Of a stretch of 13,934 nt of DNA, positions 12,692 through 13,934 are shown piece after piece. The first letter of the stretch is position 1. Every line of letters starts with the position of its first letter. The stretch is taken from positions 1 to 13,934 of the forward strand of contig CAMWVO010000017.1 of assembly GCA_947177695.1 (NCBI GenBank). The letters are read 5' to 3'. A model generated the notes under the pieces. That model was not told where the DNA came from, made no database searches, and saw only the letters and a list, made by a program, of their open reading frames with translations. Source of the stretch: an uncultured Clostridia bacterium. GTDB taxonomy: Bacteria > Bacillota > Clostridia > Oscillospirales > Ruminococcaceae. Position numbers and translations under genes: made by a program.

Positions 12692-13531
12692 ATGAATCTT
12701 ATCGACTGTCACACACATTCAACAAACAGTCCCGACGGAAGCTCTCCCGCCGAGGAAATGGTCAAGACCGCCTGTGAAAAGGGTTTGACCGCCTATGCCC
12801 TCACCGACCACTGCGAGATAAACAGATGGTTTTCGATAGAGCACTACGGCGTCGAACCCAACGAGTACGATACATACGATTTCGGACGGGATTTCGAGCG
12901 TTCCATGGCTGAAAACACCATGCTGAAAGAAAAATACGCGGGAAAGATAAATCTGATCTGCGGCATAGAGCTGGGACAAGCTCCCTTTGATTTCGGACTT
13001 TCAGAAGCCGTAGTTTCCGACAAGCGGCTTGATTTTGTCATCGGCTCGATACACCAGATCCACGCCAAGGACGATTTTGCCTTTATCGACTATGACAAAG
13101 AGGATATCGTCAAACTGCTCGCAAGCTACTACGAGGATATGTATAAGCTCTGCAAATGGGATAAATTTGACGTTCTCGCCCATATCACCTACCCGCTTCG
13201 CTATATTGAGGGCGACAAAGGCATCAAGGTTGATATGTCCCCCTATGAGGAACTGATACGTGAGTGCTTTAAGCTTCTTGTCCGCAACGGCAAGGGCATT
13301 GAGATCAATACCAGCGGTCTCAGACAGAAATACGGTCAGACCTTTCCCAATCTGTACTGGGTAAAGCTGTTCAGAGAAATGGGCGGAGAGATACTTTCCG
13401 TCGGCTCGGACGCGCACTGCACCGACGATCTGGGCAAGGGAATACGCGAGGGAACGGAGCTTGCTCTCGAAGCCGGCTTTGACAAGCTGTGCTTTTTCAA
13501 AGAAAGAAAGCCTGTTTTCATAAAGATATAG
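12692..13531 (+). CDS. PHP-family histidinol-phosphatase-like phosphoesterase
   Basis: PHP enzymes use a tri-metal centre to hydrolyse phosphate esters. This length (279 residues) and motif set fit the HisJ/HisK type that makes histidinol from histidinol phosphate. Visible metal ligands are H7 and H9 (DCHTHS), D39-H40 (LTDHCE), E93 (GIELGQ), H121 (GSIHQI), H164 (LAHITYPLRY), and D240 with H242 (GSDAHC). The INTSGLRQ segment (205-212) is also typical. The start ATG has AAAGGA 10 to 11 bases upstream. No other histidine gene is nearby, so the true substrate could be another phosphoester. It is divergent from DUF2798 and has its own promoter. The downstream Lrp-type gene may also receive its transcript because no terminator separates them. 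Confidence 0.9.
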   Translation: MNLIDCHTHSTNSPDGSSPAEEMVKTACEKGLTAYALTDHCEINRWFSIEHYGVEPNEYDTYDFGRDFERSMAENTMLKEKYAGKINLICGIELGQAPFDFGLSEAVVSDKRLDFVIGSIHQIHAKDDFAFIDYDKEDIVKLLASYYEDMYKLCKWDKFDVLAHITYPLRYIEGDKGIKVDMSPYEELIRECFKLLVRNGKGIEINTSGLRQKYGQTFPNLYWVKLFREMGGEILSVGSDAHCTDDLGKGIREGTELALEAGFDKLCFFKERKPVFIKI

Positions 13532-13557
13532 ACAAACGCTTGATTTTGTAGTATAAT
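13529..13557 (+). promoter_or_regulatory. Promoter of the Lrp/AsnC-type gene, overlapping the PHP stop codon
   Basis: TAGACA (13529-13534) and TATAAT (13552-13557) are 17 bases apart. The -35 hexamer contains the PHP gene's TAG stop. Expected start is near 13564, giving a leader of about 90 nt. Confidence 0.7.
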
Positions 13558-13567
13558 TAATACATTA

Positions 13568-13638
13568 TTTTCCGAAATACGAAAGTGCGCGGCATATGTT
13601 TTAGTATATGCCGAACGCCTAACAGTGACATCGGAAAA
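13568..13638 (+). promoter_or_regulatory. Nested inverted repeats in the leader of the Lrp-type gene
   Basis: TTTTCCGA (13568-13575) pairs perfectly with TCGGAAAA (13631-13638). Inside it CGGCATAT (13590-13597) pairs perfectly with ATATGCCG (13606-13613), and the inner stem is extended by GCG/CGC across a two-base bulge. The outer stem starts near the predicted transcript start and ends a few bases before the GGGAGG ribosome binding site, so it could control translation. The inner palindrome alone could be an operator for the regulator itself. No T-run follows. Confidence 0.45.
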
Positions 13639-13654
13639 AATCGGGAGGAAAAAT

Positions 13655-13934
13655 ATGGATACACTTATAAAGCTTCTTAAACAGAACGCGCGCCTTTCCT
13701 GCAAAGAGCTTGCCGCCATGACGGGTATGTCCGAAGCGGAGGTCGGGAAAAAAATCAAGGAATACGAACACAGCGGTGTTATCAAGGGCTACTCGGCGAT
13801 AGTTGCCGACGACGCCGACGAGGACAACGTTACCGCGTTCATCGAGGTCAAGGTAACTCCGAAAGCAGACTGCGGCTTTGACGACATTGCCAAAACCATT
13901 ATGATGTACGACGAGGTTGAGAGCCTTACACTTA
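13655..13934 (+). CDS. Lrp/AsnC-family transcriptional regulator, N-terminal part (runs off window)
   Basis: The frame is open to the last base, giving 93 codons. Residues about 4-45 form the winged helix-turn-helix typical of Lrp/AsnC proteins (IKLLKQNARLSCKELAAMTG, then SEAEVGKKIKEYEHSGVIKG), followed by the start of the ligand-sensing RAM/ACT-like domain (VTAFIEVKVTP). Such proteins sense amino acids or similar small molecules and form dimers or octamers. A strong GGGAGG site precedes ATG 13655, and a promoter and structured leader lie upstream. The effector and targets are unknown; the missing C-terminus would be needed to judge them. Confidence 0.88.
   Translation, partial: MDTLIKLLKQNARLSCKELAAMTGMSEAEVGKKIKEYEHSGVIKGYSAIVADDADEDNVTAFIEVKVTPKADCGFDDIAKTIMMYDEVESLTL

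Noticed and set aside
12824..13417. Several antisense frames (74-138 residues) opposite the PHP phosphatase gene
   Set aside because: The plus strand carries a full metal-ligand set of the PHP family; the opposite frames show no motifs or start signals.
1..13934. CRISPR array, tRNA, rRNA, insertion sequence or prophage
   Set aside because: I saw no regularly spaced repeats, cloverleaf, rRNA signature, transposase or integrase reading frame.

Overview
The window reads like a chromosomal segment of a Gram-positive anaerobe of the Clostridia. A Ruminococcus-like or other Oscillospirales genome is my best guess from the protein sequences, not a demonstrated fact. Support comes from strong GGAGG-type ribosome binding sites, TTGACA/TATAAT promoters, a bacterial A-type (V-type) ATP synthase instead of an F-type operon, and a c-subunit with a clostridial-style N-terminal leader. 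Intergenic regions are AT-rich and most genes are of middling GC.

Layout. Bases 1-586 (+) hold the 3' end of radA, which meets a minus-strand gene train head-on at a shared terminator hairpin (570-600). From 11523 down to 617 (-) lie twelve closely spaced genes: a small ACT-domain protein and its usual partner, a PFL/UPF0210 protein, then V-type ATP synthase genes in the order H(G-like)-C-I-K-F-E-A-B, a NUDIX hydrolase, and subunit D. The largest gap is 69 bases, between PFL and subunit H, and it contains a hairpin without a U-tract. The best promoter candidate for the train is an extended -10 upstream of the ACT gene at about 11570. Upstream of that (11725-12291, -) is a DUF2798 membrane protein with two good tandem promoters and a structured leader of about 120-170 nt. 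Divergent from it (12692-13531, +) is a PHP-family histidinol-phosphatase-like hydrolase, followed by the start of an Lrp/AsnC-type regulator (13655 to the window end) with its own promoter and a second structured leader.

How the genes work together. The V-type genes encode a rotary ATPase: the A3B3 catalytic head, the D/F/C central shaft, the E and H peripheral stalks, and the I/K membrane motor. All core subunits of a bacterial V/A-ATPase appear present and intact. The key residues of the A-subunit P-loop, the B-subunit arginine finger, the subunit-I arginines and the c-ring glutamate are all visible. The ACT, PFL and NUDIX proteins are not ATPase subunits. Their position suggests co-expression only.

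The items most worth a second look are the low-GC NUDIX gene between subunits B and D, the structured leader upstream of the DUF2798 gene, the structured leader of the Lrp-type gene, and the two-helix c-subunit with a signal-peptide-like N-terminus. I did not find a CRISPR array, tRNA, rRNA, insertion sequence or defence island. I see no convincing entirely new multi-gene system here.
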